Source: Polycyclovorans algicola TG408 (GTDB lineage Bacteria; Pseudomonadota; Gammaproteobacteria; Nevskiales; Nevskiaceae). Taken from it: a stretch of 64,000 nucleotides of DNA. Numbering within the stretch: the stretch's first letter is position 1; every line of letters starts with the position of its first letter. The stretch lies in NCBI RefSeq assembly GCF_000711245.1, contig NZ_JOMH01000001.1:3589214-3653213 (forward strand), in the 5' to 3' direction. Shown here piece by piece: positions 52,291-62,245 of this stretch. A program made the translations under genes and the position numbers. The notes under the pieces are model-generated. The model did not search any database. It was not told where the DNA came from and was given only the letters and a program-made list of their open reading frames with translations.

Positions 52291-53169
52291 TCAGAGCCAG
52301 TACACCACCACGAACAGGCCGAGCCACACCACGTCGACAAAGTGCCAGTACCACGCCACAGCCTCGTAGCCGAAATGGGCTTCGGGCTTGAAGTGGCCTT
52401 TCATCAGCCGCAGCGTGATCACAAACAGCATCAGCGTGCCCAGAATCACGTGCATGCCGTGAAAGCCGGTCAGCATGAAAAATGTCGAGCCGTAGATACC
52501 CGAGCCCAGTGTCAGGTTGAGGTCACGGTAGGCGTGGATGTACTCGTAACCCTGAAAGCCGAGGAAGACGACCCCCAGTGAGACCGTTGCCCACATCCAC
52601 AGGATGCAGATGCCACGATGATTTTCTTTCAGCGCGTGGTGCGCCAGGGTCAGCGTCACGCCGGAAGAGAGCAACAGCAGGGTGTTGATCAGCGGGACGT
52701 CAAAGGCCGGGATGGTCTGGAAGTCACCCCCCAGCGCAGCCGGACCGTTGCTGGGCCAAACCGCCTCGAAGCCCTGCCAGATCTGCAGGTTGGTTTCGAT
52801 CTTCTCACCGGCACCCGACAACCACGGCAGCGACAGCCCGCGCGCGTAAAACAAGGCGCCGAAGAAAGCGGCAAAAAACATCACCTCGGAGAAGATGAAC
52901 CAGCCCATGCTCCAGCGGTAGGTCATGTCGACCTGCTTGCCGTACTCGCCGCGCTCGCTCTCGGAGATCACGTTGGCGAACCACGCAAACGAGACGTAAA
53001 ACACCATCGCCAAGCCTGCCAGCGCCGGGATGGTGCCAAAGCTCTTGGATTCGAGGAAGTTCGACAGCCCCACGACCATGATCGCCAGGGCCATGGTCAT
53101 CAGGAAGGGCCACGCACTTGGCGCGGGGACAAAATAACGGTCTTTGTTGGGTGCGGCTGCAGTGGCCAT
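52291..53169 (-). CDS. coxC: Cytochrome c oxidase subunit III
   Basis: The 292-residue subunit III has seven helices. It shows YFVPAPSAWPFLMTMALAIM at the start, MGWFIFSEVMFFAAFFGALF, TLLLLSSGVTLTLAHHALKE and VAWYWHFVDVVWLGLFVVVY at the end. It is part of the aa3-type terminal oxidase with coxA and coxB upstream. Confidence 0.95.
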   Translation of the reverse strand: MATAAAPNKDRYFVPAPSAWPFLMTMALAIMVVGLSNFLESKSFGTIPALAGLAMVFYVSFAWFANVISESERGEYGKQVDMTYRWSMGWFIFSEVMFFAAFFGALFYARGLSLPWLSGAGEKIETNLQIWQGFEAVWPSNGPAALGGDFQTIPAFDVPLINTLLLLSSGVTLTLAHHALKENHRGICILWMWATVSLGVVFLGFQGYEYIHAYRDLNLTLGSGIYGSTFFMLTGFHGMHVILGTLMLFVITLRLMKGHFKPEAHFGYEAVAWYWHFVDVVWLGLFVVVYWL

Positions 53170-53234
53170 GTTGAATCCCTCGATCTACGTTGTGATGCAG
53201 TGCAGTGATCAAACCCGGTAGCGCTGGCGCTCGC

Positions 53235-53771
53235 TCAGCGAGCCGAGGCCACCTGGGGCACATCAAAAAAGGTGTACGACAGCGTGACGGTGTTGACGTC
53301 GGCCGGCAGCGCCGGGTCAATCATGAAGCGCATCGGCATCTGCTGGACTTCACCGCTGGGCAGCGGCTGATTGTTGAAGCAGAAACATTCGGTCTTGCGC
53401 AGATGCCGTGCCGCATTCCAGGGTGCGATGTTCGGCACCGCCTGTCCCACGGCGGTATCACCATGGTTGGTGACATTGAAGACCACCGTGTGCAGCTCAC
53501 CGGGATGCACGTCAATCGACGCCTGCTGCGCCTCAAAATCCCATGGCGCCGAGCCGTTTACCGTGGTCACGAACTCGACCTTTACCGTGCGGCTCAGGTC
53601 GGGTTCGACCGCGTCCAATGTCTCTGCAGCGACCAGCGGCATGCGCCCGTTGATGCCCAGGGCATCACACAGCGCGTTGTACAGCGGCACCAACGCATAG
53701 CCAAACCCGAACATGGCCACCACGACCACACCGAGGCGCATCGCGTGACGATAGCGGCGCTGCGTCTTCAT
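53235..53771 (-). CDS. ctaG: Cytochrome c oxidase assembly protein CtaG/Cox11
   Basis: The 178-residue copper chaperone has an N-terminal helix (MRLGVVVVAMFGFGYALVPL) with YNALCDALGI and the copper site KTECFCFNNQPL. It delivers copper to the CuB site of subunit I. Its ATG overlaps the stop of the tiny assembly gene upstream. Confidence 0.94.
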   Translation of the reverse strand: MKTQRRYRHAMRLGVVVVAMFGFGYALVPLYNALCDALGINGRMPLVAAETLDAVEPDLSRTVKVEFVTTVNGSAPWDFEAQQASIDVHPGELHTVVFNVTNHGDTAVGQAVPNIAPWNAARHLRKTECFCFNNQPLPSGEVQQMPMRFMIDPALPADVNTVTLSYTFFDVPQVASAR

Positions 53772-53908
53772 CCGCCGCGTGTCACGTTCATGTAGAAACC
53801 CATGAAAATCACGATGGCCAGCACCACATGCACGCCGAACAAAATCCAGTTGCGACGCGAACGGGCGGCAAGCTGCTGCTCGGTCAATTTGTCAGGCGAC
53901 TTGCTCAA
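53768..53908 (-). CDS. Cytochrome oxidase small assembly protein (46 residues)
   Basis: A short frame between coxA and ctaG starts at a TTG whose first base lies just outside the coxA stop codon. It ends at a TGA overlapping the ctaG ATG, so it is coupled on both sides. The product ([20 protein letters not shown], then [20 protein letters not shown]) has one transmembrane helix after a charged N-terminus. Similar 40-50-residue proteins are annotated as oxidase small assembly factors at this position. A non-ATG start and small size make it easy to miss. Confidence 0.8.
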   Translation of the reverse strand: MSKSPDKLTEQQLAARSRRNWILFGVHVVLAIVIFMGFYMNVTRGG

Positions 53909-55545
53909 TGCGCGCTCGCGACCTTGGCGGATTTCACCGGCTCGCCGTCATCACCGACCAACGGCTGGTCTTCAAAGGTGTGATACGGCGCAGGCGACGG
54001 CACGGTCCACTCCAGACCGGTCGCGCCTTCCCAGACACGGTCGGTCAGATCGCGCTTGCGCCCGGCCCAGCCGTAGCACGAAGCCAACATGTTGTAGACG
54101 AAGATGAACTGCGCGAAGAAGAACACGAACGCGCCCACCGACGACCACACGTTGAAGTCGAGGAACTGCACCGCGTAGTCCGGCACGCGGCGCTGCATAC
54201 CTGCCAGGCCGGCGAAGTGCTGCGGGAAGAAGGTCACGTTGATGAAGATCGCCGACAGCCAGAAGTGCAGCTTGCCCAGCGTCTCGTTGTACATGCGACC
54301 GGTCCACTTCGGAATCCAGTAGTACACCGCGGCGATGATCGAGAACACGGCGCCCGGCACCAGCACGTAGTGGAAGTGCGCCACCACGAAGTAGGTGTCG
54401 TGATAGAGGAAGTCCACCGGCGTCAGCGCCAGCATCAGACCCGAAAAGCCGCCGATGGTGAACAGGAACACGAAGGCCAGCGCAAACAGCATCGGCGTCT
54501 CGAAGGTCATCGAGCCGCGCCACATTGTGGCGACCCAGTTGAACACCTTCACCCCGGTGGGCACCGCGATCAGCATGGTCGCGAACATGAAGAACAGCTC
54601 GGCGGCCAACGGCATGCCGACGGTGAACATGTGGTGCGCCCAGACGATGAAGCTGAGGAAGGCGATCGACGCGGTGGCGTACACCATCGAGTCGTAGCCG
54701 AACAGTCGTTTGCGGGCAAAGGTCGGGATGATGGTGCTGACGATGCCGAAGGCCGGCAAAATCATGATGTAGACCTCGGGGTGCCCGAAGAACCAGAAGA
54801 TGTGCTGGAACATCACCGGATCACCGCCGCCCGAGGCGGTGAAGAAGCTGGTGTCGAAATACTTGTCGGTCAGCAGCATGGTCACCGCACCGGCCAGCAC
54901 TGGCATGACCGCGATCAGCAGGTAGGCGGTGATCAGCCAGGTCCACACGAACAGCGGCATTTTCAACAGGGTCATGCCGGGGGCACGCATGTTGAGAATG
55001 GTCACCACGATGTTGATGGCGCCGGTGATCGACGAAATCCCCATCAAGTGAACGGCGAAGATCAGGAACGGGAACGCGTCACCGGTCTGAAGGACCAGCG
55101 GCGGATACATGGTCCAGCCCCCGGCGGGCGCACCGCCCGGCAGGAACAGGGTCGACAGCAACAGGGTGAATGCGGCGGGCAGCAGCCAGAAACCCCAGTT
55201 GTTGATGCGCGGCAGGGCCAGATCCGAGCAGCCCACCTGCATCGGCACCATCCAGTTGGCCAGGCCGACGAAGCCGGGCATGACGCCGCCGAAAATCATC
55301 ACCAGCGCGTGCATCGTCGTCATCTGGTTGAAGAATTCCGGATGCACGAACTGCAAACCGGGCTGGAACAGTTCGGCGCGGATGACCAGCGACATCAAAC
55401 CACCGATGAAGAACATCGTGAACGCGAAGAACAGATACAGCGTTCCCAGGTCCTTGTGGTTGGTCGTCTTGATCCAGCGCATGATCCCCTTGTCGGGGCC
55501 GTGGTGGGCGTGATCGTCGTGGTGATCAGCGTGTGCGTGGGCCAT
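53905..55545 (-). CDS. coxA: Cytochrome c oxidase subunit I
   Basis: The 546-residue heme-copper subunit has twelve helices. It shows [18 protein letters not shown], the cross-linked His-Tyr region [18 protein letters not shown], and [17 protein letters not shown] with heme a/a3 ligands. It reduces O2 to water and pumps protons. A His-rich N-terminus ([15 protein letters not shown]) is notable and may bind metal. coxB lies 50 bases upstream. Confidence 0.97.
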   Translation of the reverse strand: MAHAHADHHDDHAHHGPDKGIMRWIKTTNHKDLGTLYLFFAFTMFFIGGLMSLVIRAELFQPGLQFVHPEFFNQMTTMHALVMIFGGVMPGFVGLANWMVPMQVGCSDLALPRINNWGFWLLPAAFTLLLSTLFLPGGAPAGGWTMYPPLVLQTGDAFPFLIFAVHLMGISSITGAINIVVTILNMRAPGMTLLKMPLFVWTWLITAYLLIAVMPVLAGAVTMLLTDKYFDTSFFTASGGGDPVMFQHIFWFFGHPEVYIMILPAFGIVSTIIPTFARKRLFGYDSMVYATASIAFLSFIVWAHHMFTVGMPLAAELFFMFATMLIAVPTGVKVFNWVATMWRGSMTFETPMLFALAFVFLFTIGGFSGLMLALTPVDFLYHDTYFVVAHFHYVLVPGAVFSIIAAVYYWIPKWTGRMYNETLGKLHFWLSAIFINVTFFPQHFAGLAGMQRRVPDYAVQFLDFNVWSSVGAFVFFFAQFIFVYNMLASCYGWAGRKRDLTDRVWEGATGLEWTVPSPAPYHTFEDQPLVGDDGEPVKSAKVASAH

Positions 55546-55594
55546 CGGTTGCTCCTGAACTCGGGTGCGTCTGAAAGATGAGGGTTCGAATCAA

Positions 55595-56848
55595 TTAACG
55601 CAGCGCGGCAACATCGGCCGGCTGGACCACACCGCCATCGTTGCCCCAGCTGTTGCGGGTAAAGGTCGCCACGGCAGCCAGATCGGCATCCGACAGATTG
55701 GCGAACGGCGGCATCATGCCTTTGCCCTTGAGCAGCTGAGTGAGCTGCGGCTCGGCATCGCCAGTCACCAGCGCACTGCCGACCAGGGTCGGGAAGTTGG
55801 GCGGCAACCCGGTGCCGGCAGCCTGGTGACAGGCAGCGCAGTTGCGGTTGTAGACCGTCTCGCCGGCGCTCATCAACGCCTCGCGATCCATTTCTTCAGA
55901 ACCGGCGTCTTCGGTCGGCGCAGCGTCCGTTGGCGCGTCGCTGGCGGCGGCCGTTTCGCTCTCGGCAGCGGCGACTTCAGTGGTCGCGGCATCGTCAACG
56001 GTAACCGTCTCGCCAATGCCGGCCACGTCGGCCGCGGGCGACTCGCCCTGCTGCTCGGCGAGCCACGCGTCGTACTCGTCCTGCTCGACGGCCTCGACGA
56101 CGATGGGCATGAAGCCGTGGTCACGGCCGCACAATTCGGCACAAACGCCGCGATACGTACCGGGCGTGTTGACGTTGGTCCAGGCCTCGTTGATGTAACC
56201 GGGAATCGCGTCCTTCTTGACCGTGAGGTCCGACACCCACCAGGCGTGAATGACGTCGTTGGAGGTGATGAGGAAGCGCACCTTCTTGCCCACCGGAATC
56301 ACCAGCGGACGGTCAACGTCGAGCAGGTAGTTTTCGACCTGGTTGACGTCGACGCCGGACTTGAGCTGCCGCGCGGCATTGGACTGTTCGCTCAGGCGCG
56401 AGAAGAAGCTGACGTCTTCACCCAAGTATTCGTACTGCCACATCCACTGGTAACCGGTCACCTTGATGGTGATGTCGGCGTCGCGGGTGTCTTCCATCTT
56501 AATCAGGGTGCCCGCCGCAGGGATGGCGATGGCGATCAGGATCGCGAACGGCAGCGAGGTCCAGACAATCTCGACGGCGGTGGAATGGTGAAAGCTCGCC
56601 GCTTTGTGGCCCACCGACTTCCGGTGGCGAATGATCGACCAGATCATGGCGCCAAAGACGAAGACGCCGATGACGGCACAGATCCAGAACATCCAGAAGT
56701 GCAGCTGATACACCTCGGCGCCAATATCAGTCGCGCCGGTCGGGAGGTCCCAGCCGTTGCTGGTTTCAAGATACGCCGACGCCACTGAGGTGCTCAACAA
56801 ACCCACCACCGCCGAACCCCATACAGCCGCCTTCAAACGCTTCAGCAT
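55595..56848 (-). CDS. coxB: Cytochrome c oxidase subunit II with fused cytochrome c domain
   Basis: The 417-residue subunit starts at the ATG at 56848 behind GGAGAG. It has a signal (LKAAVWGSAVVGLLSTSVAS), two helices, the CuA domain (YRGVCAELCGRDHGFMPIVV), an Ala/Thr/Asp/Glu-rich linker of about 60 residues, and a C-terminal c-type cytochrome with NRNCAACHQAAGTGLPPNF and Met in GKGMMPPF. This caa3-type fusion can accept electrons directly. Confidence 0.95.
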   Translation of the reverse strand: MLKRLKAAVWGSAVVGLLSTSVASAYLETSNGWDLPTGATDIGAEVYQLHFWMFWICAVIGVFVFGAMIWSIIRHRKSVGHKAASFHHSTAVEIVWTSLPFAILIAIAIPAAGTLIKMEDTRDADITIKVTGYQWMWQYEYLGEDVSFFSRLSEQSNAARQLKSGVDVNQVENYLLDVDRPLVIPVGKKVRFLITSNDVIHAWWVSDLTVKKDAIPGYINEAWTNVNTPGTYRGVCAELCGRDHGFMPIVVEAVEQDEYDAWLAEQQGESPAADVAGIGETVTVDDAATTEVAAAESETAAASDAPTDAAPTEDAGSEEMDREALMSAGETVYNRNCAACHQAAGTGLPPNFPTLVGSALVTGDAEPQLTQLLKGKGMMPPFANLSDADLAAVATFTRNSWGNDGGVVQPADVAALR

Positions 56849-56863
56849 TTCACTCTCCAATCG

Positions 56864-57427
56864 TCATCCGGTCCGAGCGCTTGAAAGCTCGGGTAACACC
56901 GCCGGCGCCTTGATCAGGCGTTTAAGCCGGTCAGCCAAACATTCACGCTCTTCGTCCGTCAGGCAGCGCGCAAGTTGCAAACGCTGCGCGCCGTAAGCCA
57001 GCCATAACTCGGTCGGGGCCAAACGATTGGCACCACACCGCAACTCAATTCTTGTCCAGATTCGCGGCCAACGATGCGTGCTGCGTGCATCCTCGCCCAC
57101 TCGACCCACCTCGACGATGACAAACCCGTCATCCACATCCACCACCTCGCGGTAGGCGTTGCCGCGCAGGCTGAGCCAGAGCGCAACCCCCAACGCCGTG
57201 AGCTCCAGACCCGCGATGGGCAGCACCGGCCAGAAGCCCATCAGTGCCAACACCAGCGCGATACCGAGCCCGACCACCGAGATCGACACCATGAACCAAA
57301 CCGCCTGCTCAGGGCTCAGCGATGCGTTGGGCGCAATTACCACGCGCGCAGGCAAGATCGCTGGGCTGACTGATCGTTCGGAAACCGGATTGTAGTGCAA
57401 GCGAAAACCCTCACGCAAAGGAATCAA
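56864..57427 (-). CDS. DUF2244-family membrane protein
   Basis: The frame to the TTG at 57427 encodes 187 residues; a GTG further in (about residue 29) is also possible. The domain begins VVIAPNASLSPEQAVWFMVS, has two helices (VGLGIALVLALMGFWPVLPI) and continues with YREVVDVDDGFVIVEVGRVG and the final GAQRLQLARCLTDEERECL, matching DUF2244. It lies immediately upstream of coxB on the same strand; a role in oxidase biogenesis is possible. Confidence 0.78.
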   Translation of the reverse strand: MIPLREGFRLHYNPVSERSVSPAILPARVVIAPNASLSPEQAVWFMVSISVVGLGIALVLALMGFWPVLPIAGLELTALGVALWLSLRGNAYREVVDVDDGFVIVEVGRVGEDARSTHRWPRIWTRIELRCGANRLAPTELWLAYGAQRLQLARCLTDEERECLADRLKRLIKAPAVLPELSSARTG

Positions 57428-57550
57428 GCCGTTTTCACCCGCAAGATTACGACGCGGGCGCTGCCGGGAAAAGTCAAGCGGCTTGCCAAACCCCTGGGCG
57501 CTGCGCGACCTTGGCTGCCGACACCCTCAAAAACATTGGACGCACCCCCT

Positions 57551-57991
57551 ATGGTCGATACCCCAATCAGCGACGCCGGATCGCGGCCGCCCGCTTCGTC
57601 ATGGCAGGACAAGCTCAGCCCGGACGCCTGGAACGTCTTGTTCAAAGAAGCGACTGAGCGCCCCGGCAGCAGCCCGTTGAATGGCGAAAAGCGTGCTGGC
57701 ACCTTCGTCTGCGCCGCCTGTTACCAACCCCTGTTCACCCAGTCCCAGAAGTTCGAGAGTGGCACTGGCTGGCCGAGCTTCTTTGACGTCCTGCCCGACG
57801 CCATCGGCACCCGCACCGACCGCAAGCTGCTCTTCGCGGTGCGCACCGAGTACCACTGCGCACGCTGTGGCGGTCATCAGGGGCACGTATTCGAAGACGG
57901 CCCGCATCCCACAGGCCTGCGCTACTGCAACAATGGCCTGGCGCTGCAGTTCGTGCCCGACGGCGAGCCCCTGCCAGCGCTGCGCGCATGA
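57551..57991 (+). CDS. msrB: Peptide-methionine (R)-S-oxide reductase
   Basis: From the ATG at 57551 the 146-residue enzyme has the zinc Cys pairs CAACYQP and CARCGGHQGHVF, the substrate motif ESGTGWPSFF and the catalytic Cys in LRYCNNGLALQF. It repairs methionine R-sulfoxide. The frame is open 52 codons upstream, overlapping the divergent DUF2244 gene; the internal ATG fits the family. It overlaps the lipocalin gene start. Confidence 0.95.
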   Translation: MVDTPISDAGSRPPASSWQDKLSPDAWNVLFKEATERPGSSPLNGEKRAGTFVCAACYQPLFTQSQKFESGTGWPSFFDVLPDAIGTRTDRKLLFAVRTEYHCARCGGHQGHVFEDGPHPTGLRYCNNGLALQFVPDGEPLPALRA

Positions 57992-58539
57992 ACCGCCTGC
58001 ATCGATGGCTGCTGCTGCCGCTGCTGCTGGTCCTGCTGGGGTCCGGCTGCGCCAGTCGCGGCGCACCACAGCCGACGTTCGATCAGGTCGACGTCGAGCG
58101 TTTTCTCGGCCGCTGGTATGTGATGGCCAACATTCCCTACTTCGCCGAGCGCGGCAAGGTCGGCACCTTCGTGGAATACCGGGCCCGTGACGACGGCCGC
58201 TTTGACGACCTGTTCTACGCACGTGACGAAACCTTCGACGCGCCGATCAAGCGACAGGAAGGCGTCGCGTGGATTCCCGATCCCGCGCAGCCGGGCCGTT
58301 GGAAGGTGCGTTTCATTTGGCCGTTCACCGCCGACTTCCTGCTGCTGTATGTCGACGACGATTACGAAACGGCGCTGATCGGCCATCCGTCCCGTGACCT
58401 CGCGTGGGTCTACAGCCGCACCCCGAGAATGGACGACGCCACCTATCGCAAGCTGCTTGAACGGCTGGCGGGCTTCGGCTACGACACCGGACAACTGCAG
58501 CGCGTACCGCAAAAGCCCGAGGACCTTCCCGCACCCTGA
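57988..58539 (+). CDS. blc: Outer-membrane lipoprotein lipocalin (Blc-like)
   Basis: The 183-residue lipoprotein has a lipobox (LVLLGSGC) and the lipocalin signature FLGRWYVMANIPYF. It continues with FVEYRARDDGRFDD and LLLYVDDDYETALIGHPSRD, then the closing TYRKLLERLAGFGYD. It is expected in the outer membrane, binding fatty acids or lysophospholipids. It starts inside the last codons of msrB (ATGA overlap). Confidence 0.92.
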   Translation: MNRLHRWLLLPLLLVLLGSGCASRGAPQPTFDQVDVERFLGRWYVMANIPYFAERGKVGTFVEYRARDDGRFDDLFYARDETFDAPIKRQEGVAWIPDPAQPGRWKVRFIWPFTADFLLLYVDDDYETALIGHPSRDLAWVYSRTPRMDDATYRKLLERLAGFGYDTGQLQRVPQKPEDLPAP

Positions 58540-58549
58540 TGCAGATCGC

Positions 58550-59251
58550 TTAGGGCGGCCCCTCGTCGTCGCCGGCTTCGCCCTGCAGTTGCTGTAGGGC
58601 CGACAGGTCCAATGACGCCTTGCCCGCCGCGCCGGGGGGGATTTCGCCCCAGAACGGCGCGGCGATCATTTTTTTCAGGCACGCCAGATTGGCGTCGTAC
58701 GCGTCCATGCGCTCGGCAAGACCGCTGGCGACCCAGCCCACCAGCCGCGCGCGACGGCTGATCGCCTCGACGCTGAGCATCGCGTGGTTGATGCAGCCCA
58801 GTCGCATGCCCACCACCAGCAACACCGGCCAGTTGTGCTGCGCCACCCAGCCGCCAAAACTGATGTCGTCGTTCAGCGGCACCGCCCAGCCGCCAGCGCC
58901 CTCGACAATCACCCAGTCGCCCTGTTGCACCAGCCACGCATGGGCGCGGTCGAGCGTACCGATGACGACGGGCGTACCGGCCGCCTCGGCCGCCAGATGC
59001 GGCGCGATGGCCGGTGCGAAGGCGTAAGGATTGAGTCGTGCGTAGTCGCAGGACACCGAACCGGCCGCCAGTAAGGCCTGCGCGTCGTCGTTGCGCAGCC
59101 CATCGGGTGTCATCTCACAGCCGCTGGCCACCGGCTTGAAGCCCACCGCCCGCCGACCGTCCGCCGCCAACTGGCGCAGCACGGTGCTGGCGACCACGGT
59201 CTTGCCAGCGCCGGTGTCGGTGCCGGTGACGAACAGGGTGCGCGCACTCAC
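58550..59251 (-). CDS. bioD: Dethiobiotin synthetase
   Basis: The 233-residue enzyme starts at a GTG overlapping the bioF stop (GTGA) and begins [20 protein letters not shown], with the P-loop. It continues with VGFKPVASGCE, VIVEGAGGWAVPLN and VLLVVGMRLGCINHAML. It closes the ureido ring of dethiobiotin using ATP and CO2. The much longer upstream frame is a shadow of bioF. Confidence 0.95.
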   Translation of the reverse strand: MSARTLFVTGTDTGAGKTVVASTVLRQLAADGRRAVGFKPVASGCEMTPDGLRNDDAQALLAAGSVSCDYARLNPYAFAPAIAPHLAAEAAGTPVVIGTLDRAHAWLVQQGDWVIVEGAGGWAVPLNDDISFGGWVAQHNWPVLLVVGMRLGCINHAMLSVEAISRRARLVGWVASGLAERMDAYDANLACLKKMIAAPFWGEIPPGAAGKASLDLSALQQLQGEAGDDEGPP

Positions 59252-60426
59252 GCAGCGCAGGCCGAATAGGCGCCGGCCAACGCCGCAACCAGCCCGTCCA
59301 CCTCGGCCTCGGTGTGCGCGGCGCTGAGGGTGATGCGTAGCCGCGACGTGCCTTCGGGCACGGTCGGCGGGCGAATCGCCGCGACCCAGTAACCCGCGTC
59401 CATCAACTTGGCGCTCACCGCCAACGCGTCGGCGTCGGCACCGATCAGCAGCGGCTGGATGGGCGTCGTCGACGGCATCAGCTCCAGCCCGGCGCCGGCG
59501 GTGCCCGCCCGAAAACGCGCAATCAAGGCATGCAGATGGGCGCGCCGCTCTGGGTCGCCCTGGACGATGCGCAAGGCGGCCAGCGCGGCGGCCGACAGCG
59601 CCGGCGGCGGCGCGGTGGAAAACACCCAAGAACGGGCGCGCTGAATCAGATATTCGATCAAGGTCTCGCTGCCCGCGACAAAGGCCCCGGCGCTGCCCAG
59701 CGACTTGCCCAGGGTGGCGACGTACACCTCCGGCCGCACCGCCTCGCCCAAGTGTTCGACAATGCCGCCGCCGCGCGTACCGAGCACACCAAAGCCGTGC
59801 GCGTCATCGACCATCAGGTCGGCGCCAGCGCGGCGGGTGAGCACGCGCAGTTCGCTGAGCGGCGCCAGATCGCCGTCCATGCTGAACACGCTGTCGGTGA
59901 CGACCATGCGCTGCACCTGCCGGTCGGCGGCGTCCAGCGCGGCGGCAAAGCCGGCCAAATCGCCGTGCGCCACGCGCCGATAGCGCGCGCCGCTGAGGCG
60001 GCCGCCGTCGATCAGCGACGCATGGTTGAGTTCATCGGCAATCAGCAGGTCGTCGCGGCCCAGCAACGCGCGCAGCACGCCCATATTCGCCGCCCAACCC
60101 GAGGTGAACAGCAGCGCGCGCGGGTAGCCCGTGGCTTCGGCCAATGCGTCTTCCAGGGCGCGGTGATGGCGGTTGTGGCCGCCGAGCAGCGGCGAGGCGG
60201 TGCTGCCGCAGCCGTCACTCAGCGCAGCCTGCGCCGCGGCGCGCACCTGCGGGTGAGTGGCCAGACCCAAGTAATCGTTGCTGCAGAAATTGACCAGCCG
60301 CCGACCGTCGACCACGGCATGAATACCGTGGCCACCGTCAATCACCCGTCGCGTGCGATAGCGGTCCCGCGCCCGTAGTTGCGCGAGTCTGGGCGCCAGC
60401 CGGGCATCCAGACCGGCATCAGGCAC
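59248..60426 (-). CDS. bioF: 8-amino-7-oxononanoate synthase
   Basis: The 392-residue PLP enzyme is taken from the GTG at 60426, giving the usual start before [20 protein letters not shown]. It shows [28 protein letters not shown], and the PLP Lys in [16 protein letters not shown]. It condenses pimeloyl thioester with alanine. It overlaps bioB by eight bases. Confidence 0.95.
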   Translation of the reverse strand: MPDAGLDARLAPRLAQLRARDRYRTRRVIDGGHGIHAVVDGRRLVNFCSNDYLGLATHPQVRAAAQAALSDGCGSTASPLLGGHNRHHRALEDALAEATGYPRALLFTSGWAANMGVLRALLGRDDLLIADELNHASLIDGGRLSGARYRRVAHGDLAGFAAALDAADRQVQRMVVTDSVFSMDGDLAPLSELRVLTRRAGADLMVDDAHGFGVLGTRGGGIVEHLGEAVRPEVYVATLGKSLGSAGAFVAGSETLIEYLIQRARSWVFSTAPPPALSAAALAALRIVQGDPERRAHLHALIARFRAGTAGAGLELMPSTTPIQPLLIGADADALAVSAKLMDAGYWVAAIRPPTVPEGTSRLRITLSAAHTEAEVDGLVAALAGAYSACAA

Positions 60427-61438
60427 AGGCGTCGGCGCTCGCCGCTTCGGCCTGGACGCAGGCCACAGGCGGCGTGTGTACCTGCCCCGGCGCACCGCCT
60501 TCGGGGCGAATGCCGAGTCGCGCCATCAGGGCTTCGTCGCGGGCGTTTTGCGGGTTGGTCGTGGTGAGCAGCTTTTCGCCGTAGAACATCGAGTTGGCCC
60601 CAGCGAAGAAGCACAGCGCCTGCATCTCGTCGGTCATGTCGGTGCGCCCGGCCGACAACCGCACGTACGACGTCGGCATGAGAATGCGCGCCACCGCGAT
60701 GGTGCGGACAAACTCGATGGGGTGCAGCGCATCGCCACCCGCCAGCGGTGTGCCGGCGACCTGCACCAGATTGTTGATGGGCACCGACTCGGGGTGCGGA
60801 TTCATGATCGCCAGCTGGCGCAGCAGTTCGGCGCGGTCAGTCTCGCCCTCGCCCATGCCGACAATGCCGCCGCAGCAGACTTTCACCCCGGCCTCGCGCA
60901 CGTGACCCAGGGTTTCCAGGCGGTCGTCGTAGGTGCGGGTGGTGATGATCTCGCCGTAGAACTCCGGGCTGGTGTCGAGGTTGTGGTTGTAATAGTCCAG
61001 CCCCGCATCGGCCAGCCGCTGTGCCTGATGCGCCTTGAGCATGCCCAGGGTCATGCAGGTTTCCATGCCAAGCGCCTTCACGTCGCGCACCATGGCCTCG
61101 ACCTTGTCGAGATCACGATCTTTGGGCGAGCGCCACGCCGCGCCCATGCAAAAGCGCGTCGCACCTTCGGCCTTGGCTTCGCGCGCGGCATCGACCACGG
61201 CCTGCACCTCCATCAGTGGGTCTTTTTTCAGGCCGGTCTCGTAACGAATCGACTGCGGGCAGTACGCGCAGTCTTCCGGGCAGGCGCCGGTCTTGATTGA
61301 CAACAGTTGCGAGCGCTGCACCGCATTGACGTCGAAATGCGCCCGATGGAGGGTGTGGGCTTGAAACAGCAGATCGTTGAACGGCAGGTCAAACAGGGCT
61401 TGGACTTCTTGGCGGGTCCAATCGTGACGCAGGGTCAT
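60419..61438 (-). CDS. bioB: Biotin synthase
   Basis: The 339-residue radical-SAM enzyme starts at the ATG at 61438 ([20 protein letters not shown]). It has the CxxxCxxC cluster in [15 protein letters not shown] and the family blocks [14 protein letters not shown] and [14 protein letters not shown]. It inserts sulfur into dethiobiotin. It heads the bioB-bioF-bioD operon, and the BirA-type operator lies about 50 bases upstream. Confidence 0.97.
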   Translation of the reverse strand: MTLRHDWTRQEVQALFDLPFNDLLFQAHTLHRAHFDVNAVQRSQLLSIKTGACPEDCAYCPQSIRYETGLKKDPLMEVQAVVDAAREAKAEGATRFCMGAAWRSPKDRDLDKVEAMVRDVKALGMETCMTLGMLKAHQAQRLADAGLDYYNHNLDTSPEFYGEIITTRTYDDRLETLGHVREAGVKVCCGGIVGMGEGETDRAELLRQLAIMNPHPESVPINNLVQVAGTPLAGGDALHPIEFVRTIAVARILMPTSYVRLSAGRTDMTDEMQALCFFAGANSMFYGEKLLTTTNPQNARDEALMARLGIRPEGGAPGQVHTPPVACVQAEAASADACA

Positions 61439-61488
61439 GGCAATACCGGAGGGGAAAGATGACGCACACGCTACCCAAACAGTCGAAC

Positions 61489-61521
61489 TTGTCAACTTGA
61501 GACCATGAACTGGGTTGACAA
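61489..61521. promoter_or_regulatory. BirA-type biotin operator
   Basis: TTGTCAACT (61489-61497), 15 bases, GGTTGACAA (61513-61521). This fits the BirA consensus TTGTAAACC-N14-16-GGTTTACAA with the usual dyad; the halves differ from perfect symmetry at one base. It lies upstream of bioB and covers the comF start codon at 61505. Confidence 0.85.
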
Positions 61522-62230
61522 CTGGCACTGCCGCTTCTGCGGCGAACCGGCCCGCGGTGGACCGGTTTGCGAGGGCTGCCGTGCCGATTTGCCCTGGAAT
61601 GACCTCGCCTGCCCGCGTTGCGCGCTACCCGGCGCCACCGATGATATTTGCGCTGACTGCCTGGGCGCGCCACCGCCCATGGACATGAGTTTGGCGCCGT
61701 TCGTCTATGCGCCACCGATTGATCAATTGATCCAGCAACTCAAGTTCAACCGGCTACTCGCCGATGCACGCTGGCTCTGCGACGCGCTCGCCGACCGGCG
61801 GCGCGATCACCCCGCCCCACTCCCCGACCTGATCCTGCCGGTGCCGCTGCACCGCTGGCGGCTGTGGTGGCGCGGCTACAACCAGGCGGCGGTCATCGCC
61901 CGTCACGTCGGGCGACGGCTCAAGGTCCCGGTGCAACTACACAACATCGGTCACAGCGGCGCCCGCGTGCACCAGGTGGGACTGGACGCCCGCGCCCGAC
62001 GGCGTGCGGTGCGCGGCGCCTTCGACGTGCGACTGGACCTGCGCGACCGCCATGTCGCCCTAGTCGACGATGTCATGACCACCGGCGCGACGGTTCATGA
62101 ACTGGCCCAGGCGGTGCGCGCGGCCGGCGCCCGCCACATCGAGGTTTGGGTGCTGGCGCGCACCCCCAAATCGCAGGGACGTGCGGCTGCCCGTCAATCG
62201 ACAGCGCGGCCCGGCCAGGGCCGGACGTGA
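61505..62230 (+). CDS. comF: ComF-family phosphoribosyltransferase-like protein
   Basis: The 241-residue protein has two N-terminal CxxC pairs ([20 protein letters not shown]) that likely bind zinc. A phosphoribosyltransferase domain with the PRPP loop [20 protein letters not shown] follows. ComF proteins act in DNA uptake or recombination of imported DNA. The gene is divergent from bioB and starts inside the BirA operator. Its C-terminal tail is unusually Arg/Gly-rich. Confidence 0.9.
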   Translation: MNWVDNWHCRFCGEPARGGPVCEGCRADLPWNDLACPRCALPGATDDICADCLGAPPPMDMSLAPFVYAPPIDQLIQQLKFNRLLADARWLCDALADRRRDHPAPLPDLILPVPLHRWRLWWRGYNQAAVIARHVGRRLKVPVQLHNIGHSGARVHQVGLDARARRRAVRGAFDVRLDLRDRHVALVDDVMTTGATVHELAQAVRAAGARHIEVWVLARTPKSQGRAAARQSTARPGQGRT

Positions 62231-62245
62231 CGACCCTGCGTCACG

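Noticed and set aside
53908..55581. 557-codon plus-strand frame opposite coxA, and similar long frames opposite ctpA (34758-36164) and coxB (55565-56788)
   Set aside because: Antisense shadows of high-GC genes; products are His/Gln/Arg-rich with no family features.
55583..55592. GGTTCGAATC, a tRNA T-loop-like string
   Set aside because: No cloverleaf or acceptor stem can be formed around it; it lies in the short coxB-coxA gap.
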